15,382 bases of DNA from Planctomycetota bacterium. Lineage in GTDB: Bacteria; Planctomycetota; Planctomycetia; Gemmatales; Gemmataceae. Within the stretch, counting starts at the first letter, position 1, and every line of letters starts with the position of its first letter. Of the stretch, positions 14,612 to 15,382 are shown piece after piece. Below the pieces are notes generated by a model that saw only the letters and a program-made list of their open reading frames with translations, ran no database searches and was not told where the DNA came from. Position numbers and translations under genes: made by a program. The stretch lies in the NCBI GenBank assembly GCA_018970845.1, contig JAGWVO010000042.1, positions 1 through 15,382 on the forward strand. The letters are read 5' to 3'.

Positions 14612-14953
14612 TCAGGATTGGACTGAAGGGGGCGGCGCCGCGGGGTTTTCCGGCTGCCTGGCCTCGTCGGCCATGGCCTTGGCGCGAACCTGTTCCTCCA
14701 TTTCCTTGCCCGGCTTGAAGGTCACGACAACCTTGGGCGGAACCTTGACTTTTTCACCGCTGCGCGGGTTGCGGGCATCCCGCCCCTTGCGTTTCTTGAC
14801 CTCGAACACCCCAAAGTTCCGCAATTCGATCCGGCCATGCTGGATGAGCGTCTCGATGATCGAGTCGAAGGTGAGTTGGACGATTTCCTTGATGGTGAGT
14901 TGGGGCACGCTCAACTTCTCGGAAATTTGCTTGACGATTTCCTTCTTGGTCAT
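14612..14953 (-). CDS. HU-family DNA-binding protein with an Ala/Pro-rich tail
   Basis: The protein has 113 residues. The HU/IHF body occupies 1 to about 90: the helical start (MTKKEIVKQISEKLSVPQL, IKEIVQLTFDSIIETLIQHG), GRIELRNFGVFEVKKRKGRD, then the beta-arm tip with Arg61-Asn-Pro63, whose proline intercalates into DNA in this family, and VPPKVVVTFKPGKEM. A tail of about 24 residues (RAKAMADEARQPENPAAPPP) is added after the standard length. HU bends DNA and shapes the nucleoid, acting as a homo- or heterodimer. The ATG at 14953 has GGAGGTG about 10 bases upstream. In-frame GTG codons at 14971 and 14962 are less likely because they sit within or beside that site. A promoter candidate lies upstream at 15002-15030. 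The gene lies between a small lipoprotein gene and an unidentified gene on the same strand. Confidence 0.93.
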   Translation of the reverse strand: MTKKEIVKQISEKLSVPQLTIKEIVQLTFDSIIETLIQHGRIELRNFGVFEVKKRKGRDARNPRSGEKVKVPPKVVVTFKPGKEMEEQVRAKAMADEARQPENPAAPPPSVQS

Positions 14954-15001
14954 GGCCGACCGCACCTCCACTAAGCCCCGTTGGCGTCAAACATTGGAAC
15001 A

Positions 15002-15030
15002 AGCTTATGCCGGACAGTTGGGTCCGTCAA
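15002..15030 (-). promoter_or_regulatory. Candidate sigma-70-type promoter for the HU gene
   Basis: On the minus strand TTGACG (15030-15025) is followed after 17 bases by TAAGCT (15007-15002), about 48 bases before the HU ATG. The -35 box matches 5 of 6; the -10 box only 3 of 6, so this is tentative. Confidence 0.3.
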
Positions 15031-15093
15031 CAGCCTGAATCGTCTTTCATCAGTCCGGAAGATCAAATCGTGGAATACTTTAGGCAAGGGCGA

Positions 15094-15382
15094 TCAGCGG
15101 CGGGTCGAGAACTTAAGGCCAAAGGGGCCCGTGAACTCGAGGTGGCCCTGCCGGCTGGCCAGGTGCCATGGCAAGCCCAGGATGCCGGCGTGGATGGTTC
15201 CGTCTCCTATGCCCTCAAAAACCGGCCCCGTGTTCGCAAGCAAGACGCTGAAACGGATCTCCCCCGATAGCCTGAGGTTTCGGGCGACCCGTGATTTGGC
15301 CAAGCCGGCCAGGCTTGGCCCGTCGAGATTGCTGCCCGTGATGGAAAACTCAAGCCTTGGGACCTGCTTGCGAAAGTCCAGC
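15094..15382 (-). CDS. Unidentified protein, C-terminal part (cut by window edge)
   Basis: The minus-strand frame is open from the right edge to a TGA at 15094, giving the last 95 residues of a longer protein. The visible part has alternating polar and hydrophobic strands, with many Gly: FSITGSNLDGPSLAGLAKSR, LRLSGEIRFSVLLANTGPVF, GIGDGTIHAGILGLPWHLAS and HLEFTGPFGLKFSTRR at the end. The repeated short beta-strands with Gly/Asp turns resemble the C-terminus of AsmA- or TamB-like exported proteins, but this is a resemblance only and I do not recognise the family. A TTG at 15303 inside the frame could be mistaken for a start, yet no ribosome site is seen there and the frame continues upstream. 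It is upstream of the HU gene by 140 bases. Confidence 0.5.
   Translation of the reverse strand, partial: LDFRKQVPRLEFSITGSNLDGPSLAGLAKSRVARNLRLSGEIRFSVLLANTGPVFEGIGDGTIHAGILGLPWHLASRQGHLEFTGPFGLKFSTRR

Overview
The window looks like chromosomal DNA of a GC-rich Planctomycetota bacterium. Three gene types point there: a DUF1559 prepilin-like protein paired with a small transthyretin-like lipoprotein, an exported HEAT-repeat protein with one c-type heme site of the planctomycete 'membrane-bound dehydrogenase' style, and a 72-residue lipoprotein of a kind I recognise from planctomycete genomes. Codon use looks uniform. I see no IS element, integrase, tRNA, rRNA, CRISPR array or attachment site, and no gene-free stretch longer than about 205 bases.

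Layout. The left edge cuts a minus-strand TolC-like outer-membrane efflux gene (1-475). Divergent from it on the plus strand are an EamA/DMT transporter (665-1564), a UPF0316/DUF2179 membrane protein (1673-2248) and a WrbA-like flavodoxin (2354-2917). A minus-strand block follows: a small lipoprotein (2990-3391), a DUF1559 protein (3468-4487) with an intrinsic terminator between the two, and an MFS transporter (4693-5841). Next comes a tight plus-strand run of six genes with gaps of 1 to 39 bases: PQQ-like beta-propeller protein (5923-7149), NIPSNAP-domain protein (7182-7598), SF1 Upf1/IGHMBP2-type helicase (7623-9737), two tandem aspartyl-protease-fold/PDZ proteins (9777-10622 and 10624-11433) and the HEAT/heme protein (11466-14273). 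The right end is minus strand: the 72-residue lipoprotein (14287-14505), an HU-family DNA-binding protein (14612-14953) and the C-terminal end of an unidentified gene (15094-15382).

How they may work together. Five of the six genes in the plus-strand run encode proteins with export signals, and the sixth is a cytoplasmic helicase. The run is very probably one operon. It may serve cell-envelope work such as quality control, processing or a redox function of the periplasm, but no pathway can be read from the sequence alone. The most unusual items are the RRM-like N-terminus on the helicase, the tandem protease/PDZ pair next to a compact heme protein, and the terminator placed inside the DUF1559-lipoprotein pair. 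I did not find a clear undescribed defence or mobile system.
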